Program-made: the position numbers and the translations under genes
Assembly: GCF_013393385.1 (NCBI RefSeq)
Contig: NZ_AP023239.1
Coordinates: 4,278,001 to 4,342,000, forward strand
Source of the DNA: Paenibacillus sp. URB8-2
GTDB taxonomy: Bacteria; Bacillota; Bacilli; Paenibacillales; Paenibacillaceae
Direction: 5' to 3'
DNA: 64,000 bases
The notes under the pieces: model-generated
What the model saw: the letters and a program-made list of their open reading frames with translations, nothing else
Told to the model about the DNA's origin: nothing
Databases searched by the model: none
Shown here: positions 47,616-58,255 of the stretch, piece after piece
Layout of the letters: each line of letters begins with the position of its first letter
How positions within the stretch are numbered: position 1 is the first letter of the stretch

Positions 47616-49628
47616 TTATTTGAAATTGATTGTACGGTAGATGATGACTGCAGCTTCGGCCCGTGTAGCTGTATTATTCGGATTAAATTTGCCGGAATTA
47701 CCGATAATCAAACCTTTGCTGGCTGCAAAAGCAACCCCATCCTTGAGCGAAGAATTAATCTTCGCGGAGTCCGAGAAGACGCTGAGAGCCGTTGCGGAAG
47801 TTCCGCTGTCCTTCAAATTATGAACGGATTTGAGAGCACGGGAAATCATTGTTGCCATTTCGGCCCGTGTAATCGTGGCGTTCGGATCGAACTTCGAAGC
47901 GCCGCGTCCGTTAATGATGCCCTTCTCGGCTGCAACGGCAACATATGGCGCGAACCAGTCGGTCTTCTTCACGTCACTGAAGGTGTTAACAGCCGAGCTA
48001 TTATCCAGGTTCAGCGCACGGATGAGCATCTTCGCGAACTCGGCGCGGGTAACGCCATTCTTCGGAGCGAATTTGCCGCCGCCTACGCCTTCAATCGCGC
48101 CTTTAGCGGCTACTACCTGAATTTGTCTTCCTGCCCAGGCTTGGACTTTACCGATGTCGTTGAAAGATACCTTGTTTTCAACGACTACGTAGGAAGAGAA
48201 GGTATCGCGCGGCTCAACGATGAATTCACCGTCAAGTACGCCGCCTTGGAACTGGAGAGCCCCATATACGATCTTCGTTACGGACAACAGTTCTTTATCC
48301 AACCCGTCTGTATTTTTAAGCGGAAGCTTGATCGTAATTGGCTGTTTAAATGTCGATGTCGAGACACCGCCAACCGTCAGTCCGAATTCATATACATCGG
48401 ATGCCAGCTTCAAGGAAGTAACGGAAGTCGCCACAGAAGGATCGGCTTTCGTAACGGTCAATGTCACGGCTGCGTCAAACTGGGATACCGGAATCGTAAT
48501 AGTCACGCCGTTAAAGGTAACCGCGATATTGGCAATGCCGTTAGCTTTGGCCGCATCGATAATCGCTTTGGAGAGTGGAACTTCCACCGTTGCTGCATTC
48601 ACCGTACCGAGGTTAAGAGTCAGTGTGGTTCCTGTCTTGGCAGCGGCAAGCGCCTGAATCGCTTTGATTACATCAGCGTCAACCAAAGCCACTGTCGCTT
48701 TGCCGTTAGTTACGGTAACGAGCTTGGAGGCGTCGAATACTGCTACATCGGTAGATGGTGTTGTAGTCGTTCCACCGATAATACTTCCGCCTGGAATACT
48801 ACTGCCTGGAGTGCTGTCAGTACTGTCAGCAATACCAAGCCCGAATGCACGGATATAAGCTTGGGCGAGCGCCTGTGCAGCCGGTTTTGCGGAAGGGATG
48901 GCAACGTCCAGGTTATAGAGCGCCGTCTTTACATTCGTCGGGGTAATTCCGAGGCCATAAACCGCTTGGCTAACCGTTGTTGCCTGCTGGGAACCGGTCG
49001 CATGGTTAAGAACTTTGTCATAGGCTTGTTCGAATAGAGTTTCGGAAGCGGAAGGATCATTAATAATCGCTTTCAGTTCGCTTTGTGTTTTGCCGGCCAG
49101 CAGTGTGCGGAGTTCAGCCTCAACACCGGAGGTTCCAAAGAAAAACTCTACGAAATCGTCGATGCTCAAATCATTTACTTTAGCTTTTACAGCAATATCG
49201 TCCAGCAGGTTCGCATATTCGACATTCGTCTGAATTTTGTTGATCGCGGCGTAATCACCCTGATACACATCATAGACCACGCTGGTAGCGCTTTGGAACA
49301 AATGATACGAAGTTGTCGTTTGCGTTCCGTCAAGCTGAAGTTTATTCAGAATCGGAGCAAAGATTTCCTCGTATTTTGGCTGAGAAAGAGCGTTGATATC
49401 TTTGTAAAAGGCTTCAAGCTTACTCCAATCTTCGTTTTGCAAGTTAGCGTAAAGTGTAATAAGCTTCGCCTTCACCTGAGCATTGGTTACTGTGGTTGCA
49501 GCCGAAGCCACGTTAACAAATCCCAATTGCTGAGCCAATCCTTTGCCGCTGAGCGGAAGTCCCGCTACGGATGCCGCCGCCATGCTTACCGCAAGGGTCG
49601 ATACGGCCAGTTTCTTCTTCAATGTCAC
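47616..49628 (-). CDS. S-layer homology (SLH) domain surface protein
   Basis: A 670-residue exported protein. Signal peptide about 1-45 (ending NVASAA), an all-helical region (about 50-270), a Gly/Ser/Thr linker, then beta-rich domains (about 290-480). Three C-terminal SLH repeats follow: VQAWAGRQIQVVAAKGAIEG, WFAPYVAVAAEKGIINGRG and LKDGVAFAASKGLIIGNSG. Each contains the TRAE motif (TRAEFAKMLIRAL, TRAEMATMISRAL, TRAEAAVIIYRT) that binds pyruvylated secondary wall polymer. The pyruvyl transferase in the same locus fits this. ATG start; monocistronic, with its own terminator. Confidence 0.93.
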   Translation of the reverse strand: MTLKKKLAVSTLAVSMAAASVAGLPLSGKGLAQQLGFVNVASAATTVTNAQVKAKLITLYANLQNEDWSKLEAFYKDINALSQPKYEEIFAPILNKLQLDGTQTTTSYHLFQSATSVVYDVYQGDYAAINKIQTNVEYANLLDDIAVKAKVNDLSIDDFVEFFFGTSGVEAELRTLLAGKTQSELKAIINDPSASETLFEQAYDKVLNHATGSQQATTVSQAVYGLGITPTNVKTALYNLDVAIPSAKPAAQALAQAYIRAFGLGIADSTDSTPGSSIPGGSIIGGTTTTPSTDVAVFDASKLVTVTNGKATVALVDADVIKAIQALAAAKTGTTLTLNLGTVNAATVEVPLSKAIIDAAKANGIANIAVTFNGVTITIPVSQFDAAVTLTVTKADPSVATSVTSLKLASDVYEFGLTVGGVSTSTFKQPITIKLPLKNTDGLDKELLSVTKIVYGALQFQGGVLDGEFIVEPRDTFSSYVVVENKVSFNDIGKVQAWAGRQIQVVAAKGAIEGVGGGKFAPKNGVTRAEFAKMLIRALNLDNSSAVNTFSDVKKTDWFAPYVAVAAEKGIINGRGASKFDPNATITRAEMATMISRALKSVHNLKDSGTSATALSVFSDSAKINSSLKDGVAFAASKGLIIGNSGKFNPNNTATRAEAAVIIYRTINFK

Positions 49629-49741
49629 TCTTCATCCACCTCTTATGTATTAGTATTTGATAAATCCCAGTGCCATGTACCCATTTGTGCAAAATTTAAC
49701 AAAGTCATGAATCTTATTCTATCATTATATAAAAATTTTGG

Positions 49742-50530
49742 TTAGCTTTTTCTGAAAAATAATCCGAAAAAATTATGACGTTTTTTTCCTGGTCTCTCAA
49801 CAATTCTCTGATCTATCGGAAAATTTCCGACAATATTCTGCGCATTCTTGCGAAAATAGTCTGAAGTCTCCCCCCCTAATAGTTTGTCAATCATCTCATA
49901 GGCCTGATATAGACCAAAAGACCTAGGTCCTACGTTGTGGGCATCAGAAGCCAATACATGAATCGTATTCCGGCGGCATAATTCTAGCGACAGCTTCTGC
50001 AGCTTGCCTCCGAATACGCCCGTCAAACTCTGCGCCGTCAACTGTCCAAGAGCTCCGATTTCGACCAGTCTTTGAAGGCGTTCCGGATGAGCAGCAATCT
50101 CGGCATTGCGTTCCGGGTGGGCAATAACGGGCACGTAGCCTTGAATGACCAGCTCATGGCACAGCTCTTCCATTCGGCTTGGCACCCTTGATGAAGGCAT
50201 TTCCAGCAGGATATAACGCGAGGAAGCCAGCGGCAATAATATCCCACTCTCCAAGTCATCAAGCAGATTACCGTAAACCCGAATTTCCTGGCCTGGAAGA
50301 ACGTTCAGCGGTATGCCCTCCAGACGGAGCTTCTCATTCATTCTTTCTACCCCATCCAATACGCTATCTGCCGGATTCAGATATTGGCCATTGGCATGAT
50401 GGGGTGTTGCGACGACGGTATGAATACCGTCCTTATGGGCATCCCGGGCCATGGCAAGAGCATCTTCCCAATCGGATGCGCCATCATCTGCAAAAGGCAG
50501 GATGTGACTATGAATATCGATCATAATCAT
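49742..50530 (-). CDS. PHP-family tyrosine phosphatase (CpsB/YwqE-like)
   Basis: A 262-residue metal-dependent phosphatase of the PHP fold. Metal ligands are visible in order: MIDIHSHILPFADDGA (HxH), VVATPHHANG, PGQEIRVYG (Glu), VIAHPERNAEI and VLASDAHNVGPRS. It dephosphorylates BY-kinases such as the one encoded at 45983, closing the control cycle. Start at MIMIDIH, eight bases after AAAGGG; a longer open frame runs through the ysxC terminator and is rejected. Separately transcribed from ysxC. Right boundary gene of the surface-polysaccharide locus. Confidence 0.92.
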   Translation of the reverse strand: MIMIDIHSHILPFADDGASDWEDALAMARDAHKDGIHTVVATPHHANGQYLNPADSVLDGVERMNEKLRLEGIPLNVLPGQEIRVYGNLLDDLESGILLPLASSRYILLEMPSSRVPSRMEELCHELVIQGYVPVIAHPERNAEIAAHPERLQRLVEIGALGQLTAQSLTGVFGGKLQKLSLELCRRNTIHVLASDAHNVGPRSFGLYQAYEMIDKLLGGETSDYFRKNAQNIVGNFPIDQRIVERPGKKRHNFFGLFFRKS

Positions 50531-50569
50531 TTTATCGACCCTTTCACTTAAAATTTGTAGAGTATTAAT

Positions 50570-50603
50570 AAAAAAAAACAACCATTTCACTTGGAAATGG
50601 TTG
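50570..50603 (-). terminator. Terminator of lonA-ysxC
   Basis: Perfect 10-bp stem CAACCATTTC/GAAATGGTTG, loop CAAGT, followed by nine T on the minus strand. It separates ysxC from the polysaccharide locus. Confidence 0.95.
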
Positions 50604-50626
50604 CCTGATATCATCCTGCACATAGC

Positions 50627-51256
50627 TTACTCATTTTCGGCGTTCAGGTCCGCCTCTTCCTCCGGTTCCTCCGTGGCAATCTGACTCTCGATCAGCGCCC
50701 ACAGCTCGTCTTTTCCAAGACCAAGTTCCGAAGAAAATGGAATAAAGCTTTCGCCTGGAAGCACCCCGAGCGCTTCTTTCATAATCTTGATATGCCTCGG
50801 CAGCCGGGTCTTCGGGATTTTGTCCGCTTTGGTCGCGACGACGCACATCGGGATGTCATAGTGCTTCAACCATTCGTACATCATCCTGTCGTCAGCGGTC
50901 GGCGGGTGGCGAAGATCGAGGACGAGCAGCACCAGCTTGAGGGTCTCGCGTTCGGCCAAATATTTCTCCACCATCTTGCCCCAGGCCGCACGTTGGACCT
51001 TGGATACTTTGGCGTAACCGTAACCGGGAAAATCGACATAATACATAAGATCATTAATACGGTAATAGTTCATGTGCTGCGTCTTGCCCGGAGTGGAGCT
51101 GGTGCGGGCCAGATTCTTGCGGCTAATCATTCGGTTGATCAGGGACGACTTCCCCACATTGGAGCGCCCTGCCAGAGCAATCTCCGGCAAGGCGTCTTCA
51201 GGGTACTGACTCGGGCCGACGGCACTGATGATAAACTCGGCATTGGTTACTTTCAT
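50627..51256 (-). CDS. ysxC: Ribosome-biogenesis GTPase YsxC/EngB
   Basis: A 209-residue TRAFAC GTPase required for 50S subunit assembly. G1 is [19 protein letters not shown]2 lies in [15 protein letters not shown]3 is [15 protein letters not shown]4 is [10 protein letters not shown] and G5 is [11 protein letters not shown] short acidic C-terminal tail ([14 protein letters not shown]) is unusual but harmless. AGAAAGGAAG before ATG. It follows lonA by 21 nt; in B. subtilis ysxC sits between lonA and the hem operon, where this genome has the polysaccharide locus. Confidence 0.96.
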   Translation of the reverse strand: MKVTNAEFIISAVGPSQYPEDALPEIALAGRSNVGKSSLINRMISRKNLARTSSTPGKTQHMNYYRINDLMYYVDFPGYGYAKVSKVQRAAWGKMVEKYLAERETLKLVLLVLDLRHPPTADDRMMYEWLKHYDIPMCVVATKADKIPKTRLPRHIKIMKEALGVLPGESFIPFSSELGLGKDELWALIESQIATEEPEEEADLNAENE

Positions 51257-51277
51257 TTGACTTCCTTTCTAAAAAAC

Positions 51278-53641
51278 CTATTGCAAACTTTGGACGGGAT
51301 GATCTGCGATCTTCGCCGCCTGTTCCACAAGCGCGTGGTGCAGCACCTGGTCCATATGGGAGACAGGCACGAATTCCACGTCATTCTTCACGCTCTCTGG
51401 AATTTCTTTCAGATCCCGCTCGTTATCTTTGGGGAGCAGGATTTTTTTGTAGCCGGCGCGGTGAGCGGCAAGCGACTTCTCTTTAAGCCCGCCAATCGGC
51501 AGCACCCGACCGCGCAGCGTAATCTCGCCCGTCATCGCCACATCCTTCGAGACTTGACGCTTCGTGAGGGCGGATACTAACGCCGTTGCGATTGTAATGC
51601 CTGCCGAAGGTCCATCCTTCGGAATCGCGCCTTCAGGAATGTGAATATGAATATCGTTCTTTTCGTAAAAATCGGACGGGATGCCAAGCTCATCCGCCTT
51701 GGAACGCGTATAGCTGAATGCGGCCTGCGCCGACTCCTTCATGACATCGCCCAGTTGACCGGTCAGTATGAGCTTGCCGCTTCCCGGCAACACCGTTACT
51801 TCAATCAGCAGCGTATCTCCGCCCACCTCTGTCCAGGCCAGGCCGGTTACCGTGCCGATTTGGTCTTCCAGTTCCGCCATACCGTAACGGTATTTGGCCG
51901 TTCCGAGGTAATCCTTGACGTCATCGGGGGAAATGCTGACGTTCTCCTTCTCTCCCGATACAATCTGCTTCGCCGCCTTCCGGCATAGCGCGGCAACCTG
52001 CTGCTCCAGGTTCCGGACGCCGGATTCCCGCGTATATTCGCGGATGACGCGGAGCAGCGTACCTTCCTCGATCGTCAGTTGGCCGTCCTCCAGCCCGTGA
52101 TTCTTCTTCTGCTTCGGCAGCAGATAGCGCCCTGCGATTTGCAGCTTCTCAAGCTCCGTATAGCCGGGGATATACAGCATCTCCATCCGGTCAAGCAGCG
52201 GACGCGGAATATTGTGCACGGCGTTGGCTGTGGTCACGAACATGACGCTCGACAGATCGAACGGAATCTCCACGAAGTGATCGCTGAATGTATTATTCTG
52301 TTCCGGATCGAGAACCTCCAGCAGCGCGGCGGATGGGTCGCCGCGGAAATCGGAAGCCATCTTGTCGATTTCGTCGAGCAGGAAGACGGGATTGAGCGAA
52401 CCCGCCGTCTTCATGCCCTGGATGATCCGCCCAGGCATCGCGCCCACATACGTCCGGCGGTGGCCGCGGATCTCCGCTTCATCGCGCACACCGCCAAGGG
52501 AGATGCGGACGAACTTGCGGTTCAGGGAACGTGCGATCGACCGCGCCAGCGAAGTTTTACCGACGCCCGGAGGACCGACGAGACAGAGGATCGGGCCTTT
52601 CAGCTTTTTGACAAGCTTCTGAACGGCAAGGTATTCCAGCACCCGCTCTTTCGGCTTATCCAGTCCATAGTGGTCTTCGTCGAGCACCTGCTCGGCCTTG
52701 ACGATATCCAGATCGTCCTCGGTCCAGTCGTTCCAGGGAAGGCTGAGCAGCATTTCCACGTAGTTGCGAATGACGCCGCCTTCTGCGGAGCTTGCAGGCA
52801 TTTTCTCAAGCCGGTCGATTTCCTTGTCGATCTTTTCCCGAACCCGTTCCGGCAGATCCTTCTCCTCGACCTGGGCACGGAGCTCCTCGGCTTCGCCGGC
52901 CCGGCCTTCCTTGTCGCCAAGCTCCTTCTGGATCGCCTTCATTTGCTCGCGCAAGTAGTATTCCTTCTGGGTCTTTTCCATTTGCTTCTTGACGCGCTGG
53001 TTGATTTTGCGTTCCAGCTCCAGTACCTCGCGCTCATTGCCCAGAATATCCAGCAGCTTCTCCAGACGCTTGCGCACGTCGATCGTCTCGAGAATTTCCT
53101 GCTTCTCCTTGATCTTCAGCGCCAGGTGGCTTGTGATCACATCGGCGAGACGTCCGGGCTCTTCGATATCCGATACCGCAGCGAGCGTCTCGGGCGTTAC
53201 CTTTTTGGATAATGTAATATAATGTTCGAACTGGCTCAGCACGGTGCGCATCAGAGCGTCACTCTCGGGATCTCCGTCCGGCTGCTCGGGCAGCTCGCGC
53301 GCCATAACCTCGTAATATTCTTCATTATCGGTATAGTGAATGATCTCGGCACGTTCGACGCCTTCCACAAGGACACGGATGGTGCCGTTGGGCAGCTTCA
53401 GCATTTGCCGAACATTCGCGACTGTACCGACCCGAAAAATATCTTCCTGACCCGGCTCTTCAATATTGACTTCGGATTGTGAACAGAGGAGGATCAAATT
53501 ATCTTCTACCATCGCTTTTTCCAGCGCTTTAACCGACTTCTCGCGTCCCACATCCAGATGGAGGACCATGCTGGGATACACTAGAAGACCTCTGAGCGGC
53601 AATAAAGGAAAACGACGACCTTTAGTCAGTTTGGATACCAT
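51278..53641 (-). CDS. lonA: ATP-dependent protease LonA
   Basis: A 787-residue cytoplasmic AAA+ serine protease that degrades damaged and regulatory proteins. LON substrate-binding domain about 1-200 ([20 protein letters not shown]), coiled coil about 200-310, AAA+ module with [20 protein letters not shown] and [20 protein letters not shown], and the proteolytic domain with [15 protein letters not shown] (catalytic Ser) and a Lys about 43 residues later. Start at [11 protein letters not shown], ten bases after GGAGG; earlier ATGs would fall at or before the predicted transcription start. Lies between lonB and ysxC, as in B. subtilis. Confidence 0.95.
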   Translation of the reverse strand: MVSKLTKGRRFPLLPLRGLLVYPSMVLHLDVGREKSVKALEKAMVEDNLILLCSQSEVNIEEPGQEDIFRVGTVANVRQMLKLPNGTIRVLVEGVERAEIIHYTDNEEYYEVMARELPEQPDGDPESDALMRTVLSQFEHYITLSKKVTPETLAAVSDIEEPGRLADVITSHLALKIKEKQEILETIDVRKRLEKLLDILGNEREVLELERKINQRVKKQMEKTQKEYYLREQMKAIQKELGDKEGRAGEAEELRAQVEEKDLPERVREKIDKEIDRLEKMPASSAEGGVIRNYVEMLLSLPWNDWTEDDLDIVKAEQVLDEDHYGLDKPKERVLEYLAVQKLVKKLKGPILCLVGPPGVGKTSLARSIARSLNRKFVRISLGGVRDEAEIRGHRRTYVGAMPGRIIQGMKTAGSLNPVFLLDEIDKMASDFRGDPSAALLEVLDPEQNNTFSDHFVEIPFDLSSVMFVTTANAVHNIPRPLLDRMEMLYIPGYTELEKLQIAGRYLLPKQKKNHGLEDGQLTIEEGTLLRVIREYTRESGVRNLEQQVAALCRKAAKQIVSGEKENVSISPDDVKDYLGTAKYRYGMAELEDQIGTVTGLAWTEVGGDTLLIEVTVLPGSGKLILTGQLGDVMKESAQAAFSYTRSKADELGIPSDFYEKNDIHIHIPEGAIPKDGPSAGITIATALVSALTKRQVSKDVAMTGEITLRGRVLPIGGLKEKSLAAHRAGYKKILLPKDNERDLKEIPESVKNDVEFVPVSHMDQVLHHALVEQAAKIADHPVQSLQ

Positions 53642-53672
53642 CGCTTTCGGACCTCCAATCGCTCTCGTGTGT

Positions 53673-53701
53673 GTCATATCGTTGTTTTTATATTTTATCA
53701 A
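53673..53701 (-). promoter_or_regulatory. Possible lonA promoter
   Basis: TTGATA (53696-53701), 17-bp spacer, TATGAC (53673-53678). Transcription would start about 25 nt before the chosen lonA start. Confidence 0.45.
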
Positions 53702-53804
53702 AAGCGGCATCAAAACACCAACGGGCCGCACAAAGCGGCCGGTTGGCGCAAAATGAGTATAAACGGGCACTTAGCATATTGACCGGTTAACCTTCGGGAC
53801 GGCC

Positions 53805-55514
53805 TTAAAGATTGGCGCTTTCTCCCGACGCGTCCGCCTTCAGCAGCGACGGTGAGGCCGCAAAGGTCTCGCCGGCAACGGCGGGCAAGCGAATATCTTC
53901 GAGATGGGCGCCGAACAAAAGGCGGAAAGCCTCTTCCACCGTCTCGATGGGAATGACTCGCAGAGGGGACAGATCGGCGAATAGCGACTGCCAATTCTCC
54001 TTGGGCACGAGCACCGTCGTGGCGCCGGCCTGCAAGGCCGCTTCCACCTTGGCAATTACGCCGCCGACCGGCTTCACTCTGCCATGAATGCCGATCTCTC
54101 CGGTCATTGCCACCGTGTTGTCCACCGGAAGGCCCCGGATCGCGGACACGATCGCGACCGCCATCGCCACGCCGGCGGAAGGTCCGTCAATCGGCGTGCC
54201 GCCGGGAAAGTTCACATGTATATCATATTGGTCGGGCGAAAGATTCATGTTCCGGAGAACGGTCAGCACATTCTCAACCGATCCTTTCGCCATGCTCTTA
54301 CGGCGTATGGTACGCGAGCCGCCGCCGATTTCCTCTTCGTCGACGACCCCGGTAACGTTCAGTCTGCCGATTCCGTTAAAGGCGGGGGCCGCCGAGACTT
54401 CGATTTCAAGCAGCGTTCCCATACCTGGTCCGTAGACCGCCAGCCCGTTTACCACCCCTATTTGCGGCTCGGAAGGAATCTTGCGCTCGGTGCGCAGCGG
54501 CAGCTGGCTGCTGCCCGCAACCCATTCCACATCGGCCGCGCTCAAAGTATCGCGATTCTCCGTGAGCGCAAGGCCTGCCGCAAGCTGAATCATATTAACC
54601 GCTTCGCGTCCGTTCGTGGCATACTGCTGCACGACGGAGACGGCTTCCGGACTTGGCTTCAGCCCGATCTTCTGAATCGCGTCCCTGGCGATTACCGAGA
54701 TTTCATCCGGCAGCAGAGGCCGGAAATAAATTTCCATGCAGCGCGACCGGAGCGCAGGGGAAATCTCCTGCGGCGAGCGCGTTGTGGCGCCGACCAGCCG
54801 GAAATCAGCGGGTAGGCCATTTTGAAAAATATCGTGGATATACGCCGGCGTATTCCCGTCCTCCGAGTTGTAATAGGCGCTCTCCAGCAGAACCTTGCGG
54901 TCCTCCAGGACCTTAAGCAGCTTATTCATCTGAATCGGATGCAGTTCCCCGATTTCATCCAGGAACAGAATGCCTCCATGCGCCTTCGTAACCGCCCCCG
55001 GCTTGGGCTGAGGCACACCCGCCACGCCCATCGCTCCGGCTCCCTGGTAGATCGGATCATGCACCGAGCCGATCAGCGGATCGGCGATACCCCGCTCGTC
55101 AAAACGCGCCGTCGTCGCATCGATTTCCGTAAACCTGGAGTCCGCTTTAAAGGGGGAGAGGGGATTCTTTTTCGCCTCCTCCATTACAACCCGGGCTGCC
55201 GCCGTCTTGCCCACTCCTGGCGGACCATAGATGATGACGTGTTGGGGGTTGGCGCTGCACAGCGCCGCCTTCAGCGCCCGCAGGCCGTCCTTCTGCCCGA
55301 CAATATCCTTGATCGAAGCCGGGCGGGTCTTCTCGGCCAGCGGCTTGGTCAGCGAAACCGCCCGCATCTTCCGCAGCTTCTCCAGTTCCTTGCGTGATTC
55401 CCGCTCCACCGCCGTCTTGTTCGTCTTTTGTCCCCGCAGCAAATTCCAAAAGTAAACGCCGATGACCAGCGCGAAAAATAGCTGCACGACCATCAGCAAT
55501 AGACTCAGTTCCAT
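53805..55514 (-). CDS. lonB: ATP-dependent protease LonB (sporulation type)
   Basis: A 569-residue membrane-anchored Lon-like protease. An N-terminal membrane helix (about 5-24) replaces the LON domain. The AAA+ module has [20 protein letters not shown] and ILFLDEIGELHPIQMNKLLK, and the protease domain has TPIDGPSAGVAMAVAIVSA with a Lys further on. In B. subtilis LonB is made in the forespore under sigma-F, consistent with a spore-forming host. ATG start behind GGGAGGATGACAT. Downstream of ispG and upstream of lonA on the same strand. Confidence 0.93.
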   Translation of the reverse strand: MELSLLLMVVQLFFALVIGVYFWNLLRGQKTNKTAVERESRKELEKLRKMRAVSLTKPLAEKTRPASIKDIVGQKDGLRALKAALCSANPQHVIIYGPPGVGKTAAARVVMEEAKKNPLSPFKADSRFTEIDATTARFDERGIADPLIGSVHDPIYQGAGAMGVAGVPQPKPGAVTKAHGGILFLDEIGELHPIQMNKLLKVLEDRKVLLESAYYNSEDGNTPAYIHDIFQNGLPADFRLVGATTRSPQEISPALRSRCMEIYFRPLLPDEISVIARDAIQKIGLKPSPEAVSVVQQYATNGREAVNMIQLAAGLALTENRDTLSAADVEWVAGSSQLPLRTERKIPSEPQIGVVNGLAVYGPGMGTLLEIEVSAAPAFNGIGRLNVTGVVDEEEIGGGSRTIRRKSMAKGSVENVLTVLRNMNLSPDQYDIHVNFPGGTPIDGPSAGVAMAVAIVSAIRGLPVDNTVAMTGEIGIHGRVKPVGGVIAKVEAALQAGATTVLVPKENWQSLFADLSPLRVIPIETVEEAFRLLFGAHLEDIRLPAVAGETFAASPSLLKADASGESANL

Positions 55515-55644
55515 ATGTCATCCTCCCTTTCATTCACTCTGCTACTAGGTAGTATAGCCGTTTCCGTAAGGGCTAAACGCATGTAGCAGATTTAAGGCGG
55601 GACAACGTGATGGATTTGAGTCCATGAAACGATAAACGCACTTT

Positions 55645-55677
55645 AAAAAAACGGCCCCTCCCGCACCGGGAGAGACC
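55645..55677 (-). terminator. Terminator after ispG
   Basis: Minus strand GGTCTCTCCCG-GTG-CGGGAGGGGCC followed by GTTTTTTT, 23 nt beyond the ispG stop. Confidence 0.9.
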
Positions 55678-55699
55678 GCAGCCATATGATTTATAAGAA

Positions 55700-56827
55700 T
55701 TATTTCCCCGTCCCCATGATGGACTCATAATGAGCCTTGCGGCCGGGAATTTCCCCGGTGGCTTCATAATGGACAACAATAGCGTCGATCTCTTTCTTGA
55801 GCTCGGACAGCAAATCCGTCTCAGGAACTTTGCGGATCATCTCACCGTATCGGAACAGCAGGCCTTCGCCGCGCGCTCCGGCAATGCCGATGTCGGCTTC
55901 CCGCGCTTCACCGGGACCGTTCACCGCACAGCCCAACACCGACACCTTGATCGGCACTTTGAGCTTGGAAATATACTCTTCGACTTCATTGGCAATGGAG
56001 AACAGATCGATATCAAGCCGTCCGCAGGTCGGACAGGAAATGAGTGTCGCGGCATTCGCGATCAGGCCAAAGGTCTTCAACAGCTCGCGCGCCACTCTGA
56101 CTTCCTCCACTGGATCGGCGCTGAGCGAAATCCGCACAGTATTGCCGATTCCCATGGAGAGCAGGGCGCCGATTCCCGCGGAGCTCTTCACCGTACCGGC
56201 GAACAGCGTGCCCGATTCGGTAATGCCCAGATGCAGCGGGTAAGGAATCACTTCAGCCGCCTTGCGGTAGGCTTCAATCGCCATCGGAACGTCTGAAGCC
56301 TTCAGCGACACGATAATGTCGTGAAAGTCCAGTTCCTCCAGAATTCCGATATGGTACAGAGCGCTCTCCACCATCGCTTCCGGAGTCGGGTAGCCGTATT
56401 TCTCCAGCAGGTGATTCTCAAGTGAACCGGCATTGACGCCGATGCGAATCGGAATCCCCTTATCCTTGCAGGCTTGGACAACCGCCTCGACTTTCTCGCG
56501 CCGTCCGATGTTGCCGGGGTTGATTCGTACCTTGTCGATACCGTTCTCAATCGCCAGCAGGGCCAGTTTGTAATTAAAATGAATATCCGCAACGAGCGGG
56601 ATATGAATCTGCTGCTTGATTTCCTTGATGGCCGCTGCAGCCTCTTCGTTATTGACTGTGACCCGTACTAGCTGACAGCCCGCTTCCTCCAGCCGAAGAA
56701 TCTCGGCTACCGTCGCTTCAACATCCGCTGTCTTGGTCGTGCACATGCTTTGGATGACAACCTCATTGTTTCCGCCAATTGTGATCCCGCCTACATTGAC
56801 GGGACGCGTCTGATGTCTGAGAAACAT
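55700..56827 (-). CDS. ispG: 4-hydroxy-3-methylbut-2-en-1-yl diphosphate synthase
   Basis: A 375-residue iron-sulphur enzyme (GcpE) of the non-mevalonate isoprenoid pathway. [20 protein letters not shown] is the family N-terminus, followed by a TIM barrel. The [4Fe-4S] Cys ligands are in [13 protein letters not shown] and [12 protein letters not shown], with a Glu nearby. Start at MFLRHQT, with GGGGGAAGAAACC ahead. It sits between clpX and lonB, where B. subtilis has no such gene, so this is a lineage-specific placement. Own terminator downstream. Confidence 0.95.
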   Translation of the reverse strand: MFLRHQTRPVNVGGITIGGNNEVVIQSMCTTKTADVEATVAEILRLEEAGCQLVRVTVNNEEAAAAIKEIKQQIHIPLVADIHFNYKLALLAIENGIDKVRINPGNIGRREKVEAVVQACKDKGIPIRIGVNAGSLENHLLEKYGYPTPEAMVESALYHIGILEELDFHDIIVSLKASDVPMAIEAYRKAAEVIPYPLHLGITESGTLFAGTVKSSAGIGALLSMGIGNTVRISLSADPVEEVRVARELLKTFGLIANAATLISCPTCGRLDIDLFSIANEVEEYISKLKVPIKVSVLGCAVNGPGEAREADIGIAGARGEGLLFRYGEMIRKVPETDLLSELKKEIDAIVVHYEATGEIPGRKAHYESIMGTGK

Positions 56828-56931
56828 GGTTTCTTCCCCCATAACGCCAAAGCTCCACCCCCTCCGCTCCCGCTAAGACAGACGGGGGGCGGAAGAAGGT
56901 GGAGACGTAAGGCTAATATTGTAAAGGCCGC

Positions 56932-56988
56932 AATACGAGAAACGGATGCTCTCCTCAAAGGAGAAGGATGCAGTCGTTCCTTCGTATT
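56932..56988. repeat. ACGAGAAACG stem-loop, copy 3 (between clpX and ispG)
   Basis: Outer arms AATACGAGAAACG (56932-56944) and CGTTCCTTCGTATT (56975-56988) with one bulge, inner hairpin CTCCT-CAA-AGGAG (56951-56963). It touches the clpX stop codon, so it may end clpX transcription, though no U run follows. Confidence 0.65.
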
Positions 56989-58244
56989 TACGCACTTTCC
57001 TCTTGTTTCTTGTCTTTCTTGAGGTTCAGTTCAGGCAGCGCCTTCTCATGAACGACCTTCTCCGTGATGACACAGTCCTTGATGTCGTCGCGGGAAGGCA
57101 CTTCGTACATTACATCCAGCATAATGCTCTCGATAATGGCGCGAAGTCCGCGTGCACCGGTATTGCGCTTGATCGCTTCCTTGGCGATGGCTTCCAGCGC
57201 CTGCGGTTCGAATTTCAGCGACACATTGTCCATTTCCAGCAGCTTGGCGTACTGCTTCGTCAATGCGTTCTTCGGCTCGGAAAGAATGCGCACAAGCGTC
57301 TTCTCGTCAAGCGGCTCCAGTGTCGAGATAACCGGCAGACGGCCAACAAACTCTGGAATCAGTCCGAATTTCAGCAAATCCTCAGGCAGAACCATCGACA
57401 GATATTCGCCTGCCTTCAGTTCCTTTTGGCCGCCTTCGGATGCGTTGAAGCCGATGACCTTCTTACCGACACGGCGTTTGATCAGCTGTTCCAGTCCGTC
57501 AAAAGCACCGCCGACGATGAACAGAATGTTGGTCGTATCAATTTGAATAAATTCCTGATGCGGGTGCTTCCGTCCGCCCTGCGGCGGCACCGAAGCGACT
57601 GTTCCTTCGAGAATCTTCAGCAGCGCCTGCTGAACGCCTTCGCCGGAAACGTCGCGGGTAATCGACGGGTTCTCGGATTTACGGGCCACTTTATCGATTT
57701 CATCGATGTAGATAATGCCGCGTTCCGCTTTTTCAACATCATAATCGGCAGCCTGAATCAGCTTCAGCAGAATATTCTCGACGTCTTCGCCGACATAACC
57801 AGCTTCCGTCAAAGAAGTTGCATCCGCAATCGCAAACGGCACATTGATGATCTTCGCCATCGTCTGAGCCAGCAGCGTCTTACCGGAGCCCGTCGGACCG
57901 AGCAGCAAAATATTGCTCTTCGTCAGTTCAACGTCTTCGATTTTGCTCTGGCTGTTAATGCGTTTGTAGTGATTGTACACCGCTACGGACAACGATTTCT
58001 TGGCTTGGTCTTGGCCAATAACATATTGGTCGAGAATGTCGCGGATTTCCTTCGGCTTCGGAATATCCTTCAGATCCAGCTCCTCCTCATGTCCGAGCTC
58101 TTCTTCCACGATTTCCGTGCACAATTCGATACATTCGTCACATATATAAACGCCAGGTCCGGCTACAAGCTTGCGCACTTGTTCTTGCGATTTTCCGCAG
58201 AAGGAGCACTTCAGCTGTCCTTTTTCATCATTAAATTTAAACAT
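56988..58244 (-). CDS. clpX: ClpX unfoldase
   Basis: A 418-residue AAA+ protein that unfolds substrates for ClpP. The N-terminal zinc-binding domain has [10 protein letters not shown] and CDECIELC. Walker A is [18 protein letters not shown], Walker B is IIYIDEIDK, and the ClpP-docking IGF loop is in [12 protein letters not shown]. The pore motif is [11 protein letters not shown] start behind AAGGGGTGG. It follows clpP by 11 nt. In B. subtilis clpP is elsewhere on the chromosome, so a clpP-clpX operon here is the ancestral, E. coli-like layout. Confidence 0.97.
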   Translation of the reverse strand: MFKFNDEKGQLKCSFCGKSQEQVRKLVAGPGVYICDECIELCTEIVEEELGHEEELDLKDIPKPKEIRDILDQYVIGQDQAKKSLSVAVYNHYKRINSQSKIEDVELTKSNILLLGPTGSGKTLLAQTMAKIINVPFAIADATSLTEAGYVGEDVENILLKLIQAADYDVEKAERGIIYIDEIDKVARKSENPSITRDVSGEGVQQALLKILEGTVASVPPQGGRKHPHQEFIQIDTTNILFIVGGAFDGLEQLIKRRVGKKVIGFNASEGGQKELKAGEYLSMVLPEDLLKFGLIPEFVGRLPVISTLEPLDEKTLVRILSEPKNALTKQYAKLLEMDNVSLKFEPQALEAIAKEAIKRNTGARGLRAIIESIMLDVMYEVPSRDDIKDCVITEKVVHEKALPELNLKKDKKQEESA

Positions 58245-58255
58245 TTAACCACCCC

